DNA from: JBCCTX01 sp039197765
Lineage (GTDB): Bacteria > Bacteroidota > Bacteroidia > J057
DNA: 64,000 nt
Assembly: GCA_039197765.1 (NCBI GenBank)
Contig: JBCCTX010000003.1
Coordinates: forward strand, 4,770-68,769
Direction: 5' to 3'
The position numbers were made by a program, and so were the translations under genes. The notes beneath the pieces are model-generated. The model searched no databases. It was given only the letters and a program-made list of their open reading frames with translations, and had not been told where the DNA came from. Shown piece after piece: positions 42,167 through 49,787 of the stretch; positions within the stretch are counted from its first letter, which is position 1, and the number at the start of each line of letters is the position of its first letter.

Positions 42167-42652
42167 TCATTTTAATTCCTTTATCAATTTTCTGCTATCC
42201 ATGTAGGCAAAATAGCGGGATTTTACCCTAAACTCTTCGTCCAAAAAGACCAAGGTAGGTGCTACAAACTTCCCTTCTCGTACTGCCATTAATTGGGTAA
42301 TTTGATGAATCGGGTTTCTGGATCTACCGATTTCCTCGTTGGTGAATACCTGCCCTCCAAAACTTATGGACGAGTCGGATTCGGCATTGAAGCGAACTGC
42401 ATAGTAGGTTTCATTCAGGATGTTAATCACTTCCGAATTCGTAAAGACCACCTTGTCCATCTTACGGCAGTAGGTACACCAATCCGTGTAAAAATCAATG
42501 AATACTTTTTTGGGGTTTGTAGCCAAAGAGTCTTCCAATTCTTCAAAAGATAGCCAGTGCACAGCCTCTACCTCTTGGGCCTGTAAAGGTATCCAAGTGG
42601 AGAATGAAATGCCCACTAGGCAGCCAATGAGAATATAAAATCGCTTAATCAT
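42167..42652 (-). CDS. Exported thioredoxin-fold protein
   Basis: The 161-residue protein has a signal peptide (~1-26) and a thioredoxin-like fold with the redox pair Cys59/Cys62 in FYTDWCTYCRKMD. FIDFYTDWC and FVAPTLVFLDEEF (cis-Pro region) fit the DsbD-gamma/thioredoxin_7 group. It should act as a periplasmic disulfide reductase or isomerase. Its start overlaps the TonB receptor gene stop by 4 bases (ATGA), so it is translated with the receptor, which itself carries a CxxC pair in the plug region. Confidence 0.85.
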   Translation of the reverse strand: MIKRFYILIGCLVGISFSTWIPLQAQEVEAVHWLSFEELEDSLATNPKKVFIDFYTDWCTYCRKMDKVVFTNSEVINILNETYYAVRFNAESDSSISFGGQVFTNEEIGRSRNPIHQITQLMAVREGKFVAPTLVFLDEEFRVKSRYFAYMDSRKLIKELK

Positions 42653-45027
42653 GGTTCTAGATTTCCAATTTTCAACGCAAGAAATACCGAACGTGGGGCC
42701 ATCGGCCCATAAATGAAATCAGAATCACGCTCTGGTCCAGTATCAAACTCGGGCTGATAACTATTGAAGATATTTCTGACACCTCCACTCACTTCCAAAT
42801 GGAAATCTTGCCCTGCCTCAAATTGATAGCTAGCTTTGAGATTCATATCGAAAAATGGGTCAGAATCGACCAAATCTAGGAAGCCAGATTCACCCACTAC
42901 CCGCGGTACGATCATAGAACCGGTGTAGGTCCCTGTTAAATCAAGTGTGAAGGCGTCTGAGGCGTGATAAAAAGAGGTAAAATAGCCATATGTATTTGGA
43001 TTTCGCACGAATTCATCTACAGCTACCATTTGTTCGCTAGACCCTGGGTCTGGCTCAAATAATACTTGAGTTTCTTCATAGCGGGTCTGCTGGGCAGTAC
43101 CTCCCAGTTGGAAGGCAAACTTGTTGGAAGGGGAAAAGCCCGCTTCGAAGTTGATGCCTGAAACGGTAGCCCCTTCTCCATTTCTTACCTCTTCGACAAT
43201 GGACCCGTTGGGCAAAACGGCCCCGGTACTTACCTGAGTAAACGGATTCTGTAACTGGGTATAAAATCCTTCTATCAACAAATTGAATTGGGATATTCCT
43301 ATAACTTTGGTGTAGTTCAAAGAACCTGTGAGGGAATGGGAGGTTTCTTTATCCAGGTCTTGGGATAAGATTACGAAAAGGGGTTCTCCACCCACAGAAG
43401 AAATATGTAAGTCTTCATTGAACGCCTGAGGGGCCCGGAAGCCTCTGGCATATCCCCCTCTCAAACGCAAGTCTTCGTTTATCTTGTATAGCAAAGTAAG
43501 TCTTGGGCTCAGCACACCCACGTTTATATCCGTGGCGTTATTTATGTCTCCAATTTGGTACTTACCTTCTACGTTGGATACGTCATACCGAGCGCCCAGC
43601 AAAGCCGTAAACTTTTGTATAGGCTTCCACTCATACTGAGCGAAGAATCCTGTAGTATTCACTTGTTGGTCGATAAATCGGCTGTAGCCCTGGATTTCAT
43701 CTTGGGTATCATAATATTGGTTTTCTACCCCTATCGTAATCACATCACTGCTGGGAAAGTAATGGGTAAATTGGAGGCCTGCCACCAAGGCAAGGTCTTC
43801 TGTTCGTCCGTAAGCATTTATGGCCAGTAGACTGTCTTCGGCCGTTCTTCCCCCGCCTAAGCCTCCGTAATAACTTCCTCTTCCAGTGCTTTGTGTAGAA
43901 GCATATATAGAAAATTTGTTCTGATCATCCTTTGTCCACTGTTCATAATTGATCCCCCCAAAAAAGGTGTTGTGATCCAGTTCCTCGGTGATATCTGTAA
44001 AATGGGGGGCCAGGTCTAGACGGTCTCCTCCTCTTCGATATTCTTCGAGCACGCTGAAGTCTACAGAAATTTTACTGCGGTCCCCGGGTTTGAAAAAGGC
44101 TTTTGCACCTAGCACGGTATTTTCCAACTGAACCAATTCCGTAAATCCATCCCCATTCGCATCGTAACTGTCTCTGTTACGACTCATACCGTAAAAACTA
44201 ACCCCACTAGATAGGCTTTCGTTTACAATGGATCCATTGATATTAAAAGTCTGATCCAGTGCATCTCCATCAATCAAAGCAGTATTAGAACGGAATTCCC
44301 AGATGTTTTCGACAGGTTCCTTGGTGATAATATTGATCGTACCTCCGATAGCATTGGACCCATATAAAGCAGAGCCTCCACTTCGAACTACTTCTACACG
44401 ATCCACGATGTTGGAAGGGATTTGATCTAGGCCATACACACTATTTAAGGCGCTGAAAATGGGTCGGCTGTTTATGAGGATTTGCGAATAAGCCCCCTCC
44501 AATCCATTGAGTCTTACCTGTGTGAAGCCACAATTTTGACAATTGGTTTCCACCCGTACACCTGGCTGGAAGCTTAATCCCTCCGAAATGGCAATAGACT
44601 GACTTGCGTTTAACAATTTGTTGTCTAATACATTTACTACTACGGGATTATTTGCTCGGTCTCTTTCATACCGCGTACCACTGACTACTACTTGGTTCAT
44701 GTTCAAGACATCCTCTTGTAAAGAAAAGTCTATTTCAGCGCGTTTACCTGCGTCAATGGTAACAGGTTTGGATAGGGTGAGGTATCCCAGAAAACTTGCC
44801 TTAACTGTATACGCTCCCTCCGGAATGTCCTCTATGGTAAATTTACCTTCTCGGTCAGAAATTGCCCCTAAGGTGGTCTTTTCCAAAATAATATTGGCGG
44901 CTTCTAAGGGTTCCCCTGAAAGAGAAGTGACCTTACCCAAAAGGGAACCCCTCTGCCCTTGAGCTGCATTACCTAATGCAAGCAAATAGACAGGTACCAT
45001 TACTAGGTGGAAGTACGTTTTTTTCAT
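42649..45027 (-). CDS. TonB-dependent outer membrane receptor
   Basis: The 792-residue protein has a signal peptide (~1-24), a carboxypeptidase-regulatory-like beta-sandwich (~28-105, GKVTSLSGEPLEAANI), a plug domain (~112-235) and a 22-strand barrel ending VFLALKIGNLEP. The plug contains a TNCQNCGFTQVRLNG block with Cys163 and Cys166, then DRVEVVRSGGSALYGSNAIGG. It has no SusD partner, so it is probably a metal, siderophore, haem or cobalamin-type receptor rather than a glycan transporter. Two operator-like palindromes lie directly upstream. Confidence 0.9.
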   Translation of the reverse strand: MKKTYFHLVMVPVYLLALGNAAQGQRGSLLGKVTSLSGEPLEAANIILEKTTLGAISDREGKFTIEDIPEGAYTVKASFLGYLTLSKPVTIDAGKRAEIDFSLQEDVLNMNQVVVSGTRYERDRANNPVVVNVLDNKLLNASQSIAISEGLSFQPGVRVETNCQNCGFTQVRLNGLEGAYSQILINSRPIFSALNSVYGLDQIPSNIVDRVEVVRSGGSALYGSNAIGGTINIITKEPVENIWEFRSNTALIDGDALDQTFNINGSIVNESLSSGVSFYGMSRNRDSYDANGDGFTELVQLENTVLGAKAFFKPGDRSKISVDFSVLEEYRRGGDRLDLAPHFTDITEELDHNTFFGGINYEQWTKDDQNKFSIYASTQSTGRGSYYGGLGGGRTAEDSLLAINAYGRTEDLALVAGLQFTHYFPSSDVITIGVENQYYDTQDEIQGYSRFIDQQVNTTGFFAQYEWKPIQKFTALLGARYDVSNVEGKYQIGDINNATDINVGVLSPRLTLLYKINEDLRLRGGYARGFRAPQAFNEDLHISSVGGEPLFVILSQDLDKETSHSLTGSLNYTKVIGISQFNLLIEGFYTQLQNPFTQVSTGAVLPNGSIVEEVRNGEGATVSGINFEAGFSPSNKFAFQLGGTAQQTRYEETQVLFEPDPGSSEQMVAVDEFVRNPNTYGYFTSFYHASDAFTLDLTGTYTGSMIVPRVVGESGFLDLVDSDPFFDMNLKASYQFEAGQDFHLEVSGGVRNIFNSYQPEFDTGPERDSDFIYGPMAPRSVFLALKIGNLEP

Positions 45028-45031
45028 ATAA

Positions 45032-45048
45032 TTTAGATAGTATCTAAA
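45032..45048. promoter_or_regulatory. Perfect palindrome TTTAGATA-G-TATCTAAA, DtxR/MntR-like operator
   Basis: Arms 45032-45039 and 45041-45048 are exact reverse complements around G. The TTTAG...CTAAA frame is similar to DtxR/MntR-family metal-dependent repressor boxes (TTAGG...CCTAA). The site ends 5 bases upstream of the TonB receptor ATG at 45027 and would block transcription start or early elongation. Confidence 0.6.
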
Positions 45049-45063
45049 ATAGATTTATTTTGG

Positions 45064-45071
45064 TAAATATA
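45064..45071 (-). promoter_or_regulatory. Probable -7 promoter element for the TonB receptor (one mismatch)
   Basis: TAAATATA on the plus strand reads TATATTTA on the minus strand, one base from TAnnTTTG. It lies between the two TTTAG...CTAAA palindromes. Predicted transcription start is near 45056-45060, so the two palindromes would flank the promoter. Confidence 0.35.
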
Positions 45072-45076
45072 TAAAA

Positions 45077-45092
45077 TTTAGTTTAATCTAAA
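45077..45092. promoter_or_regulatory. Second, degenerate TTTAG-N6-CTAAA operator-like site
   Basis: TTTAG (45077-45081) and CTAAA (45088-45092) repeat the outer half-sites of the perfect palindrome 29 bases away, sharing ATCTAAA on the right side. The pair of sites around a promoter element suggests cooperative repression of the receptor operon. Confidence 0.45.
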
Positions 45093-45249
45093 AAACTTTT
45101 TAATTATGCCAAAAAGTATATATGCTGACATCAGTTAAAGGAGATTTTGGGATAGCCTGCTACTCTCTTGATGAAGGGAAAAGTCCAATTAGCCCCTTTT
45201 TCTTGTGAGCCGCAAAATTGTAAGGAGTTTATCGGTAGAAGTACCTTAG

Positions 45250-46128
45250 CTACTTATTTTTATTTTCCAAACTATCTACCATAGAATTTACTCCTCCATC
45301 ATACATCGTCTTCATCATCCAGTTAACCGCCCAATTTGTCTTTTCGGGTGTGCCTCCCTCAATGGGTGGATGTGGGTCATATTCCATATCTAGCATGATG
45401 GCTTGTGCATATTTACTACCATAGATTTCTTTTATCATGGCTAGAGACATATCCATTCCAGCAGTTACTCCGGCACTGGTCCAATATTTCCCATCTTGTG
45501 TATAGCGTTCATTAGCGGGAATAGCTTGGTATTTTTTGAGGAATTCTTCTTCCCTATACCAGTTTGTAGAAGCCCTTTTGTTTTCCAATAACCCCGTCGC
45601 GCCCAGCACCCAAACCCCGGTACATACGGCTCCTGTGTATAGGGTAGTACTGTCTATTTTTCTAATCCAATTGTGTAAATCCTCGTCATAGGCGGCTTCA
45701 ATGGTTCCTGTAAAGCCACCAGGAATAATCAATATGTCGAGTTGGGAAACGGAATCAATGACTGTATTGGGAACTATTTCCATCTGGGTCACCGTCTGAA
45801 TATTGCCAGGTTTTAAGGCTATGGTTTTCGTTTTTGCCCCCATGGCTTGTCCCAGAACATATCTTGGCCCTATAACATCTAAGTCATTTACGCCATCATA
45901 CACCAGGATCCCAATGGATTGAATGGCGTGTTTGGGTTTGCCAAAAATTATGTCCATCAATTTTATATGATTTTCGGGGCTAAAATTCTCTATTTCTTTG
46001 ACAAGGGTAAGAGAGTCTTCTTTGCTCATTACAACCTGTTCCGGTTGTTGACCAGCATTTTGCCTTATCTGTGGGTTACAAGCCCATAGGATAGAAGCTA
46101 TTGCGATTATTGAATGTATATGGGTCAT
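45250..46128 (-). CDS. DJ-1/PfpI-family lipoprotein (isonitrile-hydratase-like GATase1 domain)
   Basis: The 292-residue protein has a leader ending LWACNPQ, so Cys17 is probably lipidated, which is unusual for this family. The DJ-1/PfpI domain (~70-265) shows SIGILVYDGVNDLDVIGP, LIIPGGF and the nucleophile elbow TGAVCTGVWVLG with Cys169, matching the AraC-type/isonitrile hydratase branch. An export signal implies action on periplasmic substrates such as electrophiles or damaged proteins. It lies between the TonB receptor and a Cys-containing small protein. A 12-base palindrome sits 24 bases upstream. Confidence 0.82.
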   Translation of the reverse strand: MTHIHSIIAIASILWACNPQIRQNAGQQPEQVVMSKEDSLTLVKEIENFSPENHIKLMDIIFGKPKHAIQSIGILVYDGVNDLDVIGPRYVLGQAMGAKTKTIALKPGNIQTVTQMEIVPNTVIDSVSQLDILIIPGGFTGTIEAAYDEDLHNWIRKIDSTTLYTGAVCTGVWVLGATGLLENKRASTNWYREEEFLKKYQAIPANERYTQDGKYWTSAGVTAGMDMSLAMIKEIYGSKYAQAIMLDMEYDPHPPIEGGTPEKTNWAVNWMMKTMYDGGVNSMVDSLENKNK

Positions 46129-46151
46129 TTTGTTGAATAAGAGGTGCGTTG

Positions 46152-46163
46152 AGTTACGTAACT
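46152..46163. promoter_or_regulatory. Palindrome AGTTACGTAACT upstream of the PfpI gene
   Basis: This 12-base perfect palindrome sits 24 bases before the start codon at 46128, in the position of a regulator site or promoter overlap. It may be an operator for a stress regulator. No second copy was found in the window. Confidence 0.35.
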
Positions 46164-46232
46164 TTATAGGTTCAAGGAGGGGTTATTCGTATTTGGTAAA
46201 AGAAAGAGAGGGTACCCTTATGCATACCCACC

Positions 46233-46258
46233 AGACTGCTACCTTTGGTAGCAGGTCT
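46233..46258 (-). other. Stem-loop between the small Cys protein and the PfpI gene
   Basis: CTGCTACC (46236-46243) and GGTAGCAG (46247-46254) pair perfectly around TTT, and AGA/TCT extend the stem past a one-base bulge. No U-tract follows in either direction, so it is not a standard terminator. It may stabilise mRNA or regulate the intercistronic region. Confidence 0.4.
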
Positions 46259-46292
46259 AAAACCTCACGTGAGTTCTTCTCAAGTAGGAGGG

Positions 46293-46679
46293 CTACATCA
46301 AGTTGAGTTCAGGAGGACGAAAAACTTCTGGAATGAAGGAGGATGTCAGAGGCTCTTTTTCGTAGGTGTAGCTAATCTTGCTTTCCTCGAGTCCGGAGCG
46401 TGCTAAAAGATCAAAAAGCTTTACTTTGCAGTAGTAAACTAGTTCTACTCTTTCCTCTTTATTTGTTGGCGCTTGGCTTTCTTCTTTTTCCTCTGCCTTT
46501 TTTATTTGTTGGGATAAGTAGCAGGTTCCCTCACAAGCCATCTTGGGCTTGTCCTTATTAATGCACAATACTTCGGCAATAAAATCCTGATTGAATTTAA
46601 AATTAACCCATATCCCAACCTTTACCAGATCCGGATATAGTATTGCGATTAGCATTAGTATGGAGAATGCCTTCTTCAA
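46293..46679 (-). CDS. Small membrane-anchored Cys-containing protein of unknown function
   Basis: The 128-residue product has a short hydrophobic N-terminus (~1-25) that could be a signal or anchor. It continues with AEVLCINKDKPKMACEGTCYLSQQ, where Cys39, Cys49 and Cys53 are close together, then a Lys/Glu-rich helix and another Cys at 84. Similar small proteins with an xxLCxNKDKP...CxGxC pattern occur near receptor and metal genes in Bacteroidota. The cysteines suggest metal binding or thiol exchange. The function is not established. Confidence 0.6.
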   Translation of the reverse strand: MKKAFSILMLIAILYPDLVKVGIWVNFKFNQDFIAEVLCINKDKPKMACEGTCYLSQQIKKAEEKEESQAPTNKEERVELVYYCKVKLFDLLARSGLEESKISYTYEKEPLTSSFIPEVFRPPELNLM

Positions 46680-46751
46680 GGGAGCCGAGCTTTATCGTAA
46701 AAGTAAAGACATTTGCAGACTTCACAAAGTACAATACCTCCAACTAAAAGA

Positions 46752-46779
46752 CCCCCTCCGAACAACGTTCAAGAGGGGG
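46752..46779 (-). terminator. Terminator downstream of the polysaccharide lyase gene
   Basis: CCCCCTC (46752-46758) pairs with GAGGGGG (46773-46779). On the minus strand the stem is followed by TCTTTTAGTT, a moderate U-rich tract. It lies 42 bases after the lyase stop at 46822 and separates it from the small Cys protein gene. Confidence 0.65.
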
Positions 46780-46821
46780 CTCAAAAGGATCAATCAACAG
46801 CCAACCGAGTCTATGAATTCC

Positions 46822-48597
46822 TCATCGTTGCACGATGAATTTTCCATAAGATCGCGTGTCGCCATAATAGCGCTGGATCAAGTAGACTCCATTGGCCAGC
46901 CTGGCAATGTCTATTTTTTGTTTCCCAGAGGGTAATTTTAATTCCATGTAGGTTACCCCATTGAAGTCAGAAATCCTCACTGCTGCAGGTCGCTCCATCT
47001 CTATGTAAAGGAAGTCTGTGGCTATATTGGGATAGAACTTAATGGGAATTTCTTCTATTCTCAATACTTCATCTTCAGTGTCTTCAAACGAGTTTCCATT
47101 GGTATCTCCACTATTGGGTAAACCCGGGGAGACTGCAGTCGAGGGACATCCATACACTTGGACATTGGCAAGGGATACGGGAAAAGTTTCTTGTAATTGG
47201 ATCCGCACATACCTTCCACTGATTTCGCCGGTTTCCACTTGTATAGTAGGATCTGGGTATTCGCTTACCAACTCTCGCCAGATAGAAGGATCGTTGAGAT
47301 TATCTTCCAGACTACTACTGGGAAAAGGATCTTTTGATACCATTACATAGGCGTTTTGTAATCGGTCTTTACAGCAGTCTGTTCGCCCAGTATAATTGAT
47401 TTGGGCTAAGGTGTACTCAGTACCTAAATCCACCTCCCACCAAGCTTCCTTTTCATGTTGGGTATGGGTAATACTTCCATTCGACCAGGGCCCTCTATCT
47501 GTACTTAGGTCATTGTCCACCGCTCTGTCTGGAGAACCAAAGCCATAGGTACTAGACTGGGAGGTTTGCTTGTTGAAGGCTAGGTTTTCCACGGCTCCAC
47601 ATGGGGCAACGGGTACACTGTTCTCGATATAGGTCTCCCTTTCTACAGGTTGTTCTTCAACTTCCTCCTCCTCCTCATACACCAAAGGGGGCAAGTCTCG
47701 ACCATCCGGGGAGCGAGGCACTACTGCACGAAATCCTGCAGCTCCAAGGTCTCTACCCAGTTTGAACCTTACTGGTCCTAAGTATTTGACGAAAAACCGG
47801 TCGTTTTCTGGAATTTGGTTCGGCTTTTTGTCTCCAGAAGCCCATCTATATACGCCCCATCGTATATGAGGGCAGTTATCTCCATCTCTCATGGTTCTTC
47901 CTCTATACTCTATCGTAGGCTTGTTGTAGTCGTAATTTTCCGAAGCGGTATTACGGGTATTCCACGCCCAAATTTTGACAAATCCGTCTCCTCTTTTGCT
48001 GTATTTGATTTCTATTACCCAGTCGTACCACACGTTTTCTTCCAGTTTGATGATATCTGTTTTTTTACCTGGTGTCTGAAGCAACATCATTCCACCTGGC
48101 TTAATTTTAATTTCTGTTGAAGGGCTTCCACTGCCACAGTTGTTTCGGAACTGAAGGAGGGTTGCAGAGTGAGAATAATCAACTGCTGTATACATGTCTG
48201 AAAATCCAACCCATACGTGTTGCCCCTCTCTGACTCCTAATCCTCGGTAGGGTTCATTGGAGTGCATTTCGGCTCGTTCAGCAGAATGGTTTTGGTTGCA
48301 TCGCTCTTCGTAGTTGGAATTGGTCCAAAACTCTACCGAACGCGTCCCGGGATACCTTTGCTGACTGGTTACGCCGAAATTAACCCTTGAACCCCGGGTA
48401 TTATTTGCTCCTCCAGGTTGAGAGGGTCTCCCGCAATTAATGGACTGATGCCAAAATCTCTGGTAGTTCTCACCTGCTTCCCACATAAATACCTTATCGG
48501 CGGATTCCTGACCCCAGGCAAGGGTAACTGTGGCCAGGCGAATAGCTAATAATACCGTAAGTCTCCACTCAATAGAACTTCTGTTCATTTTTTTCAT
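46822..48597 (-). CDS. T9SS-secreted polysaccharide lyase with F5/8C (discoidin) domain
   Basis: The 591-residue protein has a signal peptide (~1-30), an N-terminal lyase domain (~35-285) of the PF14099 (heparinase I/glucuronan lyase, PL13/PL20) type with ERAEMHSN, HVWVGFSDMY and WGVYRWAS, and an acidic linker (EEEEEVEE). Next comes a discoidin/fucolectin-like module (~340-490: NLAFNKQTSQSSTYG, WWEVDLGTEYTLAQI, RTDCCKDRLQNAYVMVS), and finally a T9SS type A tail (FYPNIATDFLYIEM ... GVYLIQRYYGDTRSYGKFIVQR). It probably cleaves uronate-containing polysaccharides outside the cell, with the discoidin domain binding glycan. Exact substrate is unknown. Confidence 0.85.
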   Translation of the reverse strand: MKKMNRSSIEWRLTVLLAIRLATVTLAWGQESADKVFMWEAGENYQRFWHQSINCGRPSQPGGANNTRGSRVNFGVTSQQRYPGTRSVEFWTNSNYEERCNQNHSAERAEMHSNEPYRGLGVREGQHVWVGFSDMYTAVDYSHSATLLQFRNNCGSGSPSTEIKIKPGGMMLLQTPGKKTDIIKLEENVWYDWVIEIKYSKRGDGFVKIWAWNTRNTASENYDYNKPTIEYRGRTMRDGDNCPHIRWGVYRWASGDKKPNQIPENDRFFVKYLGPVRFKLGRDLGAAGFRAVVPRSPDGRDLPPLVYEEEEEVEEQPVERETYIENSVPVAPCGAVENLAFNKQTSQSSTYGFGSPDRAVDNDLSTDRGPWSNGSITHTQHEKEAWWEVDLGTEYTLAQINYTGRTDCCKDRLQNAYVMVSKDPFPSSSLEDNLNDPSIWRELVSEYPDPTIQVETGEISGRYVRIQLQETFPVSLANVQVYGCPSTAVSPGLPNSGDTNGNSFEDTEDEVLRIEEIPIKFYPNIATDFLYIEMERPAAVRISDFNGVTYMELKLPSGKQKIDIARLANGVYLIQRYYGDTRSYGKFIVQR

Positions 48598-49013
48598 CGA
48601 ATTAATTTTTCACCGTTATAGGTTAATAGCTATACCCCCGTATTCAATGCTAATGCCAGCCCGTGCCAAAGTCATATTAGTAGCTGATAATGAGTGGATT
48701 AGGTAGGTTGTGACATTTTAGAGAACTAGTATTTTTTTCACAAAAAGGAATAAGGTTCTAACATTTTGTTAAGAAAAAGAACAGCTAGAGATGGATATCA
48801 ATTTTTATTAATTTATAGAAATACCTCTATTATAAAGGGTAAGAGGTTGTGGGAATAATAAAGGAATTTATGGGAGGCATAATGCGCAATAGCAACCGTT
48901 TCTTAACCTTAATGAAAAAGCCATTCCCTCAAGGGAATGGCCTTTGTAACTGCATCCATGTAGCAAGGTAAGGTACTGCAGAACATCCGTTTGCTCCTAA
49001 AGCATGTTTTTTG
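48598..49013. other. AT-rich intergenic region with a terminator
   Basis: Apart from the hairpin at 48915-48941, the gap upstream of the lyase gene holds only AT-rich sequence with short A and T runs. No exact promoter box or RNA gene is recognised. Short forward frames of about 30 codons look like chance. Confidence 0.5.
48915..48941 (-). terminator. Rho-independent terminator of the sorting-tail-like gene
   Basis: GCCATTCCC (48920-48928) pairs with GGGAATGGC (48933-48941) around TCAA. On the minus strand the stem is followed by TTTTTC. It lies 73 bases beyond the stop of the small membrane protein gene at 49014. Confidence 0.82.
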
Positions 49014-49409
49014 TCACAAGACTATGACTTTTTCTACTTTTCGATGGTTCCATTCTACTGCCCAGCACATATAAACGCCTGGAGGAATAGAAGAAAAATC
49101 CAGGTGGTTAACCCCTTCCTGCATCCAGAATTTTCTTTCTAAAGTTCCGCTGGAATTTGTGAGATGGATAAACCCAGACTGTTTCTTTTTCAGAATGAAC
49201 GTATTGGTATTAGGGCCCGGAAATAAAACGAAAGGCTCTTTGAGAGCGTCTGGGTCTTCTTGAAGTAAAAGCTCTTCATAAGAAAAGATAGCCATACTGG
49301 CTTGTTGGCTAGAATACCTAATCAGATAACTCAGGATAGTCAGACCAAGTGCAAGGAGTACAAGTAATACAAAATTGCTGGACCGTTGGAATTGAAAACT
49401 GAGGTTCAT
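49014..49409 (-). CDS. Membrane-tethered T9SS sorting-tail-like protein
   Basis: The 131-residue protein has one N-terminal transmembrane segment (~12-32), a short linker and a C-terminal module of about 70 residues, LFPGPNTNTFILKK ... GTLERKFWMQEGVNHLDFSSIPPGVYMCW ... KVEKVIVL. This follows the type A T9SS tail strand by strand and is almost the same length as the lyase tail (YPN, G-x-x-x-x-x-x-L...L-x-x-G-V-Y). Cargo proteins normally carry the tail after a passenger domain; here there is no passenger. It may be a decoy, an adaptor or a tail-only remnant. Confidence 0.65.
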   Translation of the reverse strand: MNLSFQFQRSSNFVLLVLLALGLTILSYLIRYSSQQASMAIFSYEELLLQEDPDALKEPFVLFPGPNTNTFILKKKQSGFIHLTNSSGTLERKFWMQEGVNHLDFSSIPPGVYMCWAVEWNHRKVEKVIVL

Positions 49410-49569
49410 GGGTTTTTTAATTAAATAGGTATATAAGCATTACCCAAAGTATGTACCCAAACCTCACGAATTTTATAAGCTACTCATAGCCAGTGATTTG
49501 TGATTTTGCTTATGACGTTTTCCTTGATTTATCCTAACATATTGAGAGGGGGCATTCACATATTGTTAA

Positions 49570-49603
49570 AAAAAATATCCCTTCAGTGGAGAAACTGAAG
49601 GGA
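49570..49603 (-). terminator. Rho-independent terminator downstream of the sigma-54 activator
   Basis: TCCCTTCAGT (49578-49587) pairs with ACTGAAGGGA (49594-49603), a perfect 10-base stem with a 6-base loop. On the minus strand it is followed by TATTTTTTTT. It ends leftward transcription from the activator gene or from a nearer promoter. Confidence 0.88.
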
Positions 49604-49655
49604 CCTGTTGTAAAGTGCTATCTGGGATATTCCCAGGTATGATTTATTAACCGCT
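49570..49655 (-). ncRNA. Candidate ~86-nt small RNA under a sigma-54-like promoter
   Basis: If transcription starts about 12 bases downstream of the -12 element, at about 49655, and stops at the 49570-49603 terminator, the RNA is about 86 nt. It would contain a perfect 6-base hairpin (CTGGGA/TCCCAG, 49622-49636), a single-stranded stretch of about 18 nt, and the terminator stem. This is a prediction only; readthrough into the 49409 gene is an alternative. Confidence 0.35.
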
Positions 49656-49665
49656 AATAAGGAGA

Positions 49666-49680
49666 TCAAGTAAGGTGCCA
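49666..49680 (-). promoter_or_regulatory. Sigma-54-like promoter (TGGCAC-N5-TTGA)
   Basis: On the minus strand, TGGCAC followed by five bases and TTGA matches the sigma-54 consensus TGGCAC-N5-TTGC with correct -24/-12 spacing and one mismatch, in the -12 GC doublet. It points away from the NtrC-type activator gene, 108 bases downstream of its stop. I checked the other TGGCAC/GTGCCA occurrences that I noticed, and none had both elements in register. Confidence 0.4.
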
Positions 49681-49787
49681 AAAAATAAGAAGGCTATTTA
49701 TACACCTGAATAACAGGGGCTTGTATTTATTGATTTCGAAAAGCAGGAATTTCTAGTTACAAAAAGTGGGTACCGATTCACAAATTG

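Larger units (their letters stand above)
49410..49787. other. Intergenic region holding a candidate small RNA
   Basis: Between the sigma-54 activator stop and the small membrane protein start, I see a sigma-54-like promoter (49666-49680), a hairpin (49622-49636) and a terminator (49570-49603), all oriented leftward. The remainder is AT-rich without an evident gene. Confidence 0.5.
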
